64,000 bases of DNA from positions 772,501 through 836,500 of the forward strand of contig JAHDVF020000890.1 of assembly GCA_022606425.2 (NCBI GenBank), in the 5' to 3' direction. Origin of the DNA: Lepidostoma basale (Eukaryota; Arthropoda; Insecta; Trichoptera; Lepidostomatidae). Shown one piece after another: positions 10,163-20,822 of this stretch. Position 1 is the first letter of the stretch. Each line of letters opens with the position of its first letter. Under the pieces are notes generated by a model, which saw only the letters and a program-made list of their open reading frames with translations, was not told the origin of the DNA and ran no database searches. A program made the position numbers and the translations under genes.

Positions 10163-12874
10163 CTTATTTTGTGATGATCGGCCCGCGACTCTGCCGTGTT
10201 TCCATTGAAAGTAGTGAAACTCGCACGCATGCTCCCGAGCGCGCGCGGACTCGAGACGCGGTTTCGGTTTGACTGTCGTTTACGTTTACGCAATGTGTAC
10301 AAATAATTGCGACGTAATTCTGATTCAAACTGGCGATACTTCTGTTCATATTGAGAACTGTCGAGAACTTCCGATTGATTGTATACTCTTGTCTTGAGTA
10401 CCAATTAATTACGAATAACATTTAACAATTCGAAATGTTTACCAAAAACACTAAACAATTCACAGTATTTTGATTTTTTTTACTTTAAACATTTCCGACA
10501 ACAAATGTGTTTAATTTGGAATCCCTGCGAGTTTTTCGACTAATTAAATGTTGAATAAAATTAATAATCAAATAAACTTCACAGACATTTTGCTAAATTG
10601 CTCAAAACACAAGGCCACGGTGTGAACGACACCTGGCCGGTTGGCGGGCCTCAGACGATTACCCACCAATCAAAATAAACTATAAATATGAACGACCAAT
10701 AATCATTGTGCGGCAAAACAATACGATCACAAATTTATAAAACGTATCATCCGATGAAGAACTAAATTTGCGCGGCTAATTTGAATTAAATAAATGGTTT
10801 CTCGATCTCGTATAACTTTTTTATTTGATTGTGCGTAAGTAGATACTTATACAATGTTTTTTGTGCAAATTCAATAAAAAAAATTAGATAACTTTCATTA
10901 CAAAAAAACACGATTAGTATAAATTTAAAGATTTCTCAATAATAAAACAGATAACACCACATAGTGGTATTGGTGCTATAACATTGTAGACATTATTATG
11001 AGTGTTTTGTGTGTTCAAATAATCACGCTCTTGGATATAATTTGTATGCATCTCTTTTAAAAATATACCTGGCTTGTAACTGTAACCTACCTACTATTAA
11101 CCCCAAAATTACGCTCCCTCGATCATGCGTAAAGCAATGGGAGGGGATGCTTCGAGGGAGCGTGGATTTAGGTACCTAGGTATACGACCCTTAGCATGAC
11201 AATGTTTAGAAATAGTATTTCAATGAATAACAATATTTTGTTACGTATTTTAAATTAAATTCTCAAAGCAGATGCATGTTCAATAATAAAATTTTAATGT
11301 TTGATGTTTTTTAACTAATAAATGTATCATATCTCACCTCGTAATGGATATTTTAAATGAAAGCAGTATTCACTTGTTTTCATTGTATATTAGAGTTTAT
11401 TTTGTGTTATTGCTAAAGATTTTATTTCACATTGACGTTACAAATATACAAATAAATTACTATTTTGTAAAACAACACATTCCCGAATCTTCTGGGCACG
11501 CACGAAGCCGTGCACGGTGGATAGTAAGCGCACCGATTGGATGTAAATATAACACTGCAACACACTCGCTTGATCTCTTCCCTATTTTTTGTTTTGGTGG
11601 CTTCCTGGCAGGCTATTTATACACTTTTTATAACACATATTTGGTTAAATACTATAAATAAACATTCAAGTAAAAGTTATATAGGTTCTCACTCAACTTT
11701 GATAAGTTTTTTTTAGATTTACGGGGACGTACACTTTGCGTGTTTCGCGCGCTACAGTAGCTTGTTTATACGTCAGTATATTGATCGACGCTTATCTTTC
11801 AAGATGAAGGCGCAAAGAACAACCCTGCATTTGCATCCCCTAGATTTATTATTACGAAACATTGCGTACGATGGGCGAAAGGGATAAACATTATGACTTA
11901 GTCAAAGGGAGGGAATTGTATAATATTCTGTTTATAATTTAAATGTTTCCTATGGTTTTTTTGTTTGGTTTGATGAATCAGATTCTGTAAAAATCAATTC
12001 AAATTATTTGCATTGTGTAATTAATTGGGTCGCACTTCAAAAGGGTCGGTTCTATAATTCGTTGTATAGATTGTGCAACTACCTGTTATTATAGGGCCAA
12101 TGGCTCTTTTACACTAAACACTTTTATTTTAGCGTTGACATAATATGATTTATTTTAATATTAATTTGGTTTCGTTTATATTATCAGATTAAAAATCATT
12201 CTTTCTATTTGTGTTTTTTTTATACGTCAAATCGAACTACATTGACAGTGATAATTTTAATATAATGGGTATAATAAACTACTTCATGGGACATAACACT
12301 TTTTTTGTTTAACTAAAATAATTTTGTTTAAAAGTAAAAAAAAATCAAATTTAACTAAACCACGCTGTTCACATATATAATATTTATCATTTTATATGAT
12401 TTTAAAGGAAGAAACTGTAAAAATAAACACCAAAATTCACTGTCAAAACATTATTTTTTTTACGAATCATCAATAAATTAAATGATCCACCGTTTTTTAT
12501 ATATATATATTTTTTATATGGGAATGTTTACTTTGTGACATGACATTTGTACGTATACAAAAATATATTTTGTAGTGACGAATAAATAAAAAAAAAAAAC
12601 AATTGAACCAAGATTGGTCTATTGGTTAAACAAATATTTATGCAAATTTTATTCGTTTAAAATTTAGGCATTAAATGCTCCGATATAAATATGCAACCTC
12701 TCATAATACAATATACGAGTACATAAGTTGATTTTTTGACGAGTCGAGTAAAGCATGCACTTACGAGTATACTATAGACGTTGGATCGTCATCTGTTGGT
12801 GATTTATAATATTATTATTTTTTTTAAACATCAATTTCTTCCGCAAATTCTCATCCATCCGTGAACCAAAATAA
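10163..12874. other. trx upstream region and intergenic DNA
   Basis: Presumed trx 5' UTR and promoter near 10163-10430, which is relatively GC-rich; no TATA or initiator motif stands out. Beyond that is AT-rich DNA with no supported gene. It contains a 12-bp perfect inverted repeat at 11111-11163. Confidence 0.3.
11111..11163. repeat. Inverted repeat, 12-bp perfect arms
   Basis: ACGCTCCCTCGA at 11111-11122 and its exact complement at 11152-11163, with a 29-nt spacer. The arms are much more GC-rich than the surroundings. Function unknown. Confidence 0.6.
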
Positions 12875-13290
12875 GAGAAAGATAAGTTCAAAACTCTCAG
12901 AACCAAACATCTCAGAGTAGCTGAAATGAAAACATTACGACCTATCTTGGGGAGAACCTTTAGAGATAGGATACCCAATGAAGCAATTCGCAGATGCTGC
13001 GAAATTGATGACATATTGAGATGGAGTAGGCAGGGAAGGTGATTCTGAAGGAACCAAATCGAGAGGATGGATCTAGCGAGGATTCCTTCGTGATGCACGA
13101 GACTCCAGAGGGTCGTCGACTAACAAAGAGATGGAGAGAAGACCGGTGTCGTCATCACCACAGGAAGAAAGTTGATATCCCCCATAAATAGATCTCACTA
13201 TTTCTTTAGATGTTCTACAGCGCCCTTGAGATGAGTAGGTAATTCATAAAAAAATTGCGCTCTATAAATTACCCAATTTATGATTATTAT
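12875..13290 (+). mobile_element. Decayed LINE C-terminal coding remnant
   Basis: Plus-strand traces of the conserved LINE tail: LRVAEMKTLRPILGRTFRDRIPNEAIRR, then RNQIERMDLARI. It is followed by an untranslated tail (GCGCCCTTGAGATG) that also occurs at about 45998-46040. Several stops and shifts. Confidence 0.6.
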
Positions 13291-13956
13291 AAGAAGAAGA
13301 TTTAAGAATGATAAATGCATCGTCCATGTATTTTTAGGAGCTAATAATTTTATATGAATTTCACTTTTCGAGAGCACAAAAGCTGCTTATTTTCGTTTTC
13401 GTAATACTGGTTCATTTCCTGGTGAATTGTTTATGATATCTAGAATATATTTAAGAAACACAATTCATTTTACGTGTAGAAGTAACCAATAAAGATAAAC
13501 GATGATGAAGACATATTAATTTCGAAAAATGTCAAAAGGATAAAAAAATAATTATAATGATCGATTTTATAATAATACATTGAACATTTTAATGTTCAAG
13601 TGCTAAGTATAATAGAAAACAAATTATAGAAGCCAAATTTATGAAGGTATTTTAGAATGAATTGTATTTGACTGAATACCTGAATTGCTGCTCACATCAT
13701 GACGTAAAATTTAATTATCCATATTATGTTCTACTTGTAAATTGATTCTTGAATCCGCCTTGCATTCCTGGGCGGAGAAAATGTTACCAATGAGTATTTA
13801 ATGATATCGACAAATAGTCAAAAGGAATATTAATTAAACGTTTTTTTAAATATTAATTTAATGTTATTTTATTAGTTTTCCTGTATCTCGGAAAGGTTTA
13901 AAGCCAACATTAAAAACAACACTTGTCTAATTAATACGATTGAAATAAAAAAAAAA

Positions 13957-14245
13957 GGATCTCTGGGATGGTTTGGACATATGGAACGAATGGACGAGAG
14001 AAGCAAGGTTAAAATGTGGTATACAAGCAGTGCGAGTGGAAAAAGAATCCGTGAAAAATCAACGAAAGGTTGGCACGATCAAATTAATCAAATACTACAA
14101 GACAGCCACATTCGAAGTCGGAAAAATCGACGAGCGTGCATATGAATGTTGAGAAATCTCGAGAGGTGTGTAAGGACAGAGCAATGTGGCGGTCCACCCT
14201 CTATACCTACTCCCCCAGGAAACGGCGTGATGGTTAGTTAGTTAT
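13957..14245 (+). mobile_element. LINE-A 3' end
   Basis: Reads LGWFGHMERMDERSKVKMW, then [33 protein letters not shown], with frame breaks. It ends GATGGTTAGTTAGTTA directly against the palindrome at 14246. Confidence 0.75.
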
Positions 14246-14445
14246 GAAAACGTCTATTTTCTATAAGTTTTTTTATATTTTATAGGAATGACATGTTTCA
14301 TCTTCCAAATGGATTATCAAATGCTTTGGCAGGGTATACATGTAATTCCCATAAAATATAATAATAAATTCTAGTAAACAGACGTTATCATTAGTAATAA
14401 TGATTTAATACGGAATTTTACGTCATTATAAAAGAAACAATAAAT
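14246..14445. repeat. Palindromic element, group F1
   Basis: Diverged arms: TCTATTTTCTATAAG...GGAATGACATGTTTC on the left, ACATGTAATTCCCAT...AGTAAACAGACG on the right. Beyond the arm is the group's outer sequence (GATTTAATACGGAATTTTAC...AAACAATAAAT). Confidence 0.65.
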
Positions 14446-15368
14446 GAGAGTTGTCTAATTAAAAAAATAATTGTTTTCCCACATTTATACGTTTTTATTT
14501 ATTTTGAAGTTGATCAAAAGTAGAACGCTCCGCCTACTTAGACCCAGGAGCCAATCAGATAGCTATCTATAACCGATGTAGGAGGAGTTACTCACACTAT
14601 TGCAAATATTCTTTCTGAAGTAAATAAACTATACACTCGACCGAGAAACTTCTCTATTTGTGCATATTCAAACCAAATAGGTTCATAAATATCGAATGCG
14701 TTTTTCCCAGGTGAACTTTGTTTTTTTTTATTCAGATAAATCCGAAAAGTGGTCATCAGTGTTTCTTTTTTCTTCATCAAATCAATGATTGAAAATTGTT
14801 TTGGTTTGTATCCGAGTCCAGGCATATATAATTCCAATTCTATTTTTATGTAGTGGATGAGAAGTGTTCCATATACAAATATCGCATGCCTTTAAAAATT
14901 CCATGGTAAGTTTATTTATTGAATTATAAAAAAAAAAATTCAACGAGTTATATAAAATTTGGGACAGAGAGAAAACTAGGCGTCCCACACACTGACTTTC
15001 AAGTGTTGCCTGTAATTGAATGTTGGCGTATTGGACATTGGCTTTAAGGGTTCCTACTTTTGTTCTTTTGATTTGAGACAGTTACTGATCTATAAATTTA
15101 AATAATTTAAAAAATATTTACGTATGTACATTTCGGAAAGCTTTGTAAAACACTGTCCATTTCACAACTAATATAGGTCTGGGGTATACTTCCAATACAA
15201 GTTTTAAGGTTTTGACAGATGATCGACGTCAATATTAATTTATTATTATTATTTGGCATCTAATATTTAAATTAAAGATAAATAAAGCTGGTTTATCAAT
15301 GAACAATAGCCAGCTGCAACATAAAACTTGTATGGGTTTCATGTCACCAGCAGAGGTATCACTTATTA

Positions 15369-16647
15369 CGAGGGCGGTTTGATAAGTCCGTGACTTTTTG
15401 AATTTGAAATGTAACACTGCTCCCGTCAACTACCATCTATGAATAGACTACTGTACAATTTTGAGAAGGCTACGCTATTTTGTTCGTATTTGACAGCCAT
15501 TGAAAGCAAAGAACCCGGTGAATTGTAACGAAAATGGAAAAAAGTGAATTTCGTGGGCTGATTAAGAATTATTTTTTGCGAAAAAAAACCATCACCGAAA
15601 CCAAGAAAAGGCTTGATAAATACTATGTGGACTCTGCACCATCAATTTCAATGGTTAAAAAGTAGCTTAGTGAGTTACGTTGTGGTCGTACCAGCACAAG
15701 AGACGCCGAACGTTCAGGTCGCCCAAAATAGGTCATCACGCCAGAAATCGTCGATAAAATCCATGAAATGGTATTGGACGATCGAAGAATGAAAGTGCGT
15801 GAGATGGCTGAGGCTGTAGGCATCTCAACTGAGCGGGTACATCACATTTTACATGAATATTTGGACATGAAAAAGCTATCCGCGCGATGGCTGCCGCAAT
15901 TGCTCCCACTCGACCATATGCGCAACGGTGTGACCACTTCAAAGGAGTGTTTGGCGATGTTCACACGCAATCGGAACGAGTTTTTGCGCCGATTCATTTT
16001 TGTAAACGAAACATGGATCCATCATACTACATCATAGACTAAGGAAAATTCAATACAGTGGGTTTCTCCGGGTGAACGTGCACCAAAGAAGGCCAAGGTG
16101 AATCTGTCGGCCAACATGGTCATAGTCACAATTTTTTGGGACGCACGCGGTGTATTCCCATCGATTACCCTGAAAAGGGTAAAACGATCATCGGCGAATA
16201 TTATTCAGGGCTTTTGGACATATTCGATATTGATTTGAAGCAGAAACGACCGCATTTGACGAAGAAAAAAGTGCTGTTCCATCAAGACAATGCACGGGTG
16301 CACACGTATGCATTCGCCATGGCAAAAAATCATAAATTGGGCTACGCACTGCTACCCCATCCAGCGTATTCTCTAGGTTTAGCCCCGTGTGACCATTTCC
16401 TGCTTTCAAACCTGAAGAAATGTCTGGTCGGTAAGAGATTTGGGTCGAATGAAGAGGTCATCACTGAAACAAACGCCTATTTTGAGGGCCTTGAGAAAAC
16501 CTATTTTTTTGAAAGAATAAAAATATTGGGAAAACGCTGGACAAAATGTATCGAGCTAAAAGGACACTATGTTGAGAAATAAAATGCATTTTTGCCGAAA
16601 AATATACGTTTTATGCAAAAAGTCACTGACTTATCAAACCGCCCTCG
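15369..16647 (+). mobile_element. Mariner transposon, full length but dead
   Basis: 1279 bp between TA dinucleotides (15367-15368, 16648-16649). About 30-bp terminal inverted repeats start CGAGGGCGGTTTGATAAGT. Length, TA target and the internal transposase are typical of mariner. Confidence 0.93.
15534..16582 (+). pseudogene. Mariner transposase pseudogene
   Basis: Starts at ATG 15534 (MEKSEFRGLIKNYF) and ends at TAA 16582, about 349 codons, the usual mariner length. In-frame stops are at about 15664 (KK*), 15729 (PK*) and 16036. An N-terminal helix-turn-helix is present (VREMAEAVGISTERVHHIL). In the catalytic domain the first aspartate is lost (VNETWIHH where DETW is usual). The second (HQDNARVHT) and third (LAPCDHFL) acids remain. 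It acted by cut-and-paste at TA sites; this copy cannot make an active enzyme. Confidence 0.93.
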
Positions 16648-17044
16648 TATTATATTTTCTTATATTTCTGAATAGTTACCGCGTTCTCAGATTAGAGATA
16701 TTCATTTGTAGATTTTTTTTCCTGCAGAGTATCTTCGTACTCTACTTAAAAATTACAAGTTATGTTCATATCTTAAACTTAAGGTATCTTTTATGAAAAG
16801 AATCAACCAGAAATAATACTCACTATTGACTTTTGCAGATGAAATAGATGCCTCAATAACTTCTCACCTTTCAATCGATTTTTTCTTCAGTCTTGAGATT
16901 AAAGATGACCTAATTATTTTTCATGCCTGAAAAAGCCACTTTTTCAGGCTTAGATTTGAAAATACATTAAATTTCACATAGAAAATTTTTTAGTAGCTCA
17001 TTTTTAATAATTTTTAAATTATAAAAAAATATTTCCAGGTTATT

Positions 17045-17455
17045 CCGACGTATCTGTTCAGGTCATCTTTTCACCGTAGTTGCGGTCGCCCTGCACTTCT
17101 CTTTGCCGTCAGCAGTCTTTTCGTCCACTTTTCATCTGAGCTTCTGGCCACGTGACCTACCCATTGCCATTTTAGAGTTGCCACCCGGTGGATGATGTCA
17201 GTGACCTTTGTTTTTTCTCTCACAGTATTGTTTCTGACTCTGTCTCTTAGGCTTATTCCTAACATGGCTCTTTGGGTCACTCGTAGTTTCTCGGCACTTT
17301 GTTTGGACAATGTAACAGTTTCAAGACCATAAGTACCAACTGGAAAGTCGGAATAACCTGGATGCAGTCTGCACAGGACAGAGTGACATGGAAGCAAATG
17401 GAGGAGGCCTTTGCCCAGGAGTGGACGGGAATAGGCTGAGGAAGCAGAAGAATTT
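17045..17455. mobile_element. LINE-B 3' end with inverted 5' segment
   Basis: 17345-17455 is plus-strand: GITWMQSAQDRVTWKQMEEAFAQEWTGIG, stop, then an AAG-rich tail. 17045-17344 is the preceding coding part on the minus strand (LETVTLSKQSAEKLRVTQRAMLGI, VATLKWQWVGHVARSSDEKWTKRLL). The two parts share about 13 bp at the junction (GTCGGAATAACC). This is the structure left by twin priming. Confidence 0.75.
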
Positions 17456-17549
17456 TTTTTTTAATATATCTTTGTTTTTGATTTGATGATGGTATTATTA
17501 GTGCCTAAATCAGCTCTCTTATTCTCCATTAGTTTAAGAAAAAATAAGC

Positions 17550-18597
17550 TAATATAGAATAAGATACACGGAAAGCACTGCTAGTGTCAGAGTAAATGGA
17601 GATCTTACAGCCTGGTTTGATATCAATAAAGGTGTCAAACAGGGTTGCGTAATGTCCCCGTGGTTATTTAATCTATATATGGACAAGTGTATGAAAGAGC
17701 TGAAAGGGTTGGATGTAGGTGCCAAAATGAGCGGAGTGTCAGTAAGCTGTCTCTTGTATGCGGATGACGCTGTCCTACTTGCAGACAACGAGCATGAACT
17801 ACAAGTCCTGGTGAATTGTATGTATGAAGTATGCATGCGAAATGATCTGATGATGAATGTTAATAAGTCCAAGGTAATGATTTTTGAAAAAGAAGAAATC
17901 ATGACAGTCTGGAACATTAGTGTGAATGGTGAAAATTTGGAGCAAGTTGATGAGTTCGTGTATTTAGGTAGTATGTTTACAAGAGATGGGCGAGTGGAGA
18001 GGGATATTGAAAGAAGGGTTGGGGCAGGTAACAAAGTGAATGGTGCACTTAAAGTTGTCATTGCAAACAAAAACCTATCCAAAAAAACTAGAATGGCAGT
18101 GCACAATTGTGTTCTTCTACCGACCCTTATACATGGAAGCGAAGCATGGAACTGGCAAAAGAAGGATGAAAGTAGAATAAATACAGTAGAAATGAGATCT
18201 TTTAGACAAATGTGTAGATACTCTGTGTATGATAGAGTGTCAAATGAAAATATAAGAAGTGAATGTGGTGCGAATGATGGTGTTATGAACAAAATAATGA
18301 AAGGATCATTAAGATGGTTTGGACATACGGAAAGAATGAATGAAGAAAGAATGGTAAAAAATTATGTTAACGATGTAAATGGAACCAGAAATAGAGGAAG
18401 ACCGAGGAAAACGTGGCACGATCAAATAAATCAAATATTGAATGTCGGCCATGTGAGGAGTCCGAGAAATCGACGCGCGTGCATGACACGATGTATGAAT
18501 GTTGAGGAAGCGAGAGAAATATGTCAGGAAAGAAAAGTGTGGCGGTCCATTCTTTCTGCCTACCCCTTCGGAGAGACGATGTGATCGTTAGTTAGTT
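17550..18597 (+). mobile_element. LINE-A, longest intact 3' copy
   Basis: 5'-truncated non-LTR retrotransposon with an open reading frame of about 340 codons. It ends three bases before GTTAGTTAGTTTAG. The family recurs at least a dozen times in this window on both strands. Confidence 0.9.
17562..18584 (+). CDS. Non-LTR reverse transcriptase, C-terminal half
   Basis: The frame is open from the truncation point; an ATG exists at 17652 but is probably internal. RT block 4 is seen as GVKQGCVMSPWLFNLYMD and block 5 as LLYADDAVLLA, with both catalytic aspartates. A thumb/C-terminal region follows ([33 protein letters not shown]). The end is a conserved tail, [15 protein letters not shown]...RRACMTRCMNVEEAREICQ, with VWRSILSAYP close to the stop. 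The N-terminal endonuclease is missing. Another copy (36449-37670) keeps an APE-type endonuclease fragment. The clade (RTE-like or a relative) is uncertain. No frameshift or stop is visible in this half, so the insertion is young. Confidence 0.85.
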   Translation, partial: RYTESTASVRVNGDLTAWFDINKGVKQGCVMSPWLFNLYMDKCMKELKGLDVGAKMSGVSVSCLLYADDAVLLADNEHELQVLVNCMYEVCMRNDLMMNVNKSKVMIFEKEEIMTVWNISVNGENLEQVDEFVYLGSMFTRDGRVERDIERRVGAGNKVNGALKVVIANKNLSKKTRMAVHNCVLLPTLIHGSEAWNWQKKDESRINTVEMRSFRQMCRYSVYDRVSNENIRSECGANDGVMNKIMKGSLRWFGHTERMNEERMVKNYVNDVNGTRNRGRPRKTWHDQINQILNVGHVRSPRNRRACMTRCMNVEEAREICQERKVWRSILSAYPFGETM

Positions 18598-19105
18598 TAG
18601 AATAAGAGAGAAAATAAAACAATTAGATTATACAAGTGGATTTGAATCTTTCAACTTATGGATCAGCTCTTGTGGCTATTACTCTTACGTATGATGGAAA
18701 CATTGTTGGAATATGATTTGGTGAGTTGTAGATTTACATGGGGTTTTAATTTGTGTAGCCCGGAGTGTTCGGGTAGTAATAAGGATGTGAAAAAAGTCCT
18801 TAGTAAAAAAGATTGGCAAGTTTTTGAATGCGTTCATCTATCAGGATTATCGAATGTAGGTGCAGTTGTGATTCACAAAGTGATAGATGACTTTATTTTT
18901 GAGGAATTGGAGTTTTCATATATGACTCGAAGCTGTGTAACCCGGGAAGAGGGCTGCGTTAGCGAAGATCGACTTTATGACCGTTTTGTAAAATAAAAGT
19001 TGGTTACGTTTTGTAAAATAAACGCTGTGAAAATTATATAGGATTCTATATCTGTACCTATTTGGCAAAAGCACACAGGTCATTTACAGGATTTTTAAAT
19101 AATCA

Positions 19106-19690
19106 ATATGAATGAGTATCTGTCTTCTAGGAGTTTTATTATATTTTAGATGGAATGACATGTTTCGCCCTTCTAAAGCATTATCAAATGTTTGATAATG
19201 CCTTAGAAGGGCGAAACATGTCATTCCATCTAAAATATAATAAAACTCCTAGAAGACAGATGTTTTCATTCATATTAATTAGTGATGCAATAGACCTCTG
19301 CTTTTGTTTCTGCAACTGCAGAAGTTTCGCATGATTTTTGAAATCTGTTTCTGTTTCCGCAACTTTTATAACGGAAATTTGAATGGAACTTTACGCGCAG
19401 GAGGGGTGTTCCAGGCGTTACTTACGAAGAAATTACTATAAACTTAAGTAATAAACAAATTAATTTTCATAAAACATAACTTACCACTACTTAATTTTGA
19501 ATATTTATTTATTTAAAAATTGTACTTTTTTTCATGGTATTTACACTTGCGCTTCTGCATCCATTTGTTTCTGCTAAAATTTACTTTTTACATCTGTTTC
19601 CGTTTCTGCTTTGACACTTCCGTTGTATCACTAATATTAATTATTTAAAATGGAGTTTTGCATCATTTTTCAAGAAACGGTAAATAGGAT
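19106..19690. repeat. Palindromic element, group F1 (interrupted by a hAT-type MITE)
   Basis: Nearly perfect 71-bp arms, 19118-19188 and 19191-19261, with one mismatch and a 2-nt centre. The right arm holds TTTGATAATGCC, TTAGAA, GGGC, GAAACATGTC. The outer right part (ATTTAAAATGGAGTTTTGC...) resumes at 19642, after the MITE at 19280-19633. Confidence 0.85.
19280..19633. mobile_element. hAT-type MITE with 8-bp target duplication
   Basis: 354 bp. Terminal inverted repeats TAGTGATGCAA (19280-19290) and TTGTATCACTA (19623-19633) differ at one base. They are flanked by the perfect 8-bp duplication ATATTAAT (19272-19279 and 19634-19641). The subterminal regions are rich in TTTCTG/CAGAAA-like motifs. 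No coding capacity. Confidence 0.88.
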
Positions 19691-20328
19691 TTTTTAAGTT
19701 TAAAGATGTTTCACAAATCTTGAAGAAATAGGATAGTGCTAATTTTATTTATAAAAAAACAAATATTTTTAACACATATTTATTTAAAAAAAGATTAAAT
19801 AATTTCTTGAGCTATTGAGCATTTTAATGATATATAGGGTTTGGCAGACTTTTGACATAAATATGATTCCCGTTTTGTCATGTTTGAGTTGGATATTTTA
19901 TGTAATGTATTATTTTTCAAATGGATTGTGTGCAAAATCCACAAGTTTTAGAAACAAGCTTTCGCTATAATATGTAATATTTAACGACATATTGGCATTA
20001 AAATCTCAATATCAGCAAAAACTGACATGTGTGCCTCTGCCAAATAGGCGCTGATATATTTATATAGTATCATTAAATTACATGCAATATACAATGGATT
20101 TTCATAGACAAATTGATTTTATTTTGTATCTATGATATTTTTATCCAACATGTTTTAGTGAAAAACATATATCTTCTTAGTACTGCAGAATTTTAGATGC
20201 CATTTCAATTTTGATTACCAAAATGTTAAAAATAACTTGTTCTTGGTTGGTTTGAAATTTCTTAAAGCACTCGGAAGATGGGGAGTTTATGACTTAATGG
20301 ATTTGGAATAATAAAAATGTATACTCAT

Positions 20329-20822
20329 TAAATAATTAATACGAATGAAAATGTCAGTTTTCTAGAAGTTTTGTTATATTTTATGGGAATGACATGTTTC
20401 GCCCTTCCAAGGCATTATCAAATGACGTGTGATAACGCTTTAGAAGGGTGAAACACCTGCCTCTGGGGAGAGCAATCAAACTGCTGAACATGATCGCGGA
20501 GATCGATGTCTTTCATATTCGTGAAAGTACGTTCAGAAGACAAATACTCTTGACTTTGTAGAGTATCTTGTATTCCTAACGTCGAACCTTCTCTCATGCG
20601 TTCCTGGTATTATATATTTATTATATTTTACCTGTTCTCAATAGATGTCTTAAACTATAATAAATGTTTGTAATATCTTTTGAGAAAATAAACTGATTTG
20701 ATTTGATTTTAACATGTAATTCCCATAAAATATAATATTTTTTTTTAGAAAACTGACGTTTTCGTTCTTATTAATCATTTAATATGGAGTTTTACATCAT
20801 TGTTCAAGAAACAATAAATATA
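20329..20822. repeat. Palindromic element, group F1 (interrupted by LINE-C)
   Basis: The left arm (20345-20420) and right arm resume around an insertion: GAAAC at 20451-20455 and ACATGTAATTCCC at 20712. The outer part ends at about 20820 (GTTCAAGAAACAATAAAT). Confidence 0.8.
20455..20710 (+). mobile_element. LINE-C 3' end (CR1/Jockey-like), nested
   Basis: 3' UTR of a non-LTR element ending TAAACTGATTTGATTTGATTT, a short GATTT-repeat tail. The same 3' sequence (TCTCATGCGTTCCTGGTA, CTGTTCTCAATAGATG) recurs at 23160, 32795, 49502 and 57240. Confidence 0.75.

Noticed and set aside
15736..15942. Minus-strand ORFs over the mariner at 15369
   Set aside because: Shadows of the transposase frame.
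18658..18996. 112-codon plus-strand ORF after the LINE-A tail
   Set aside because: No domain, no splice context, no homologue recognised; compatible with chance or a decayed element. Not listed as a gene.
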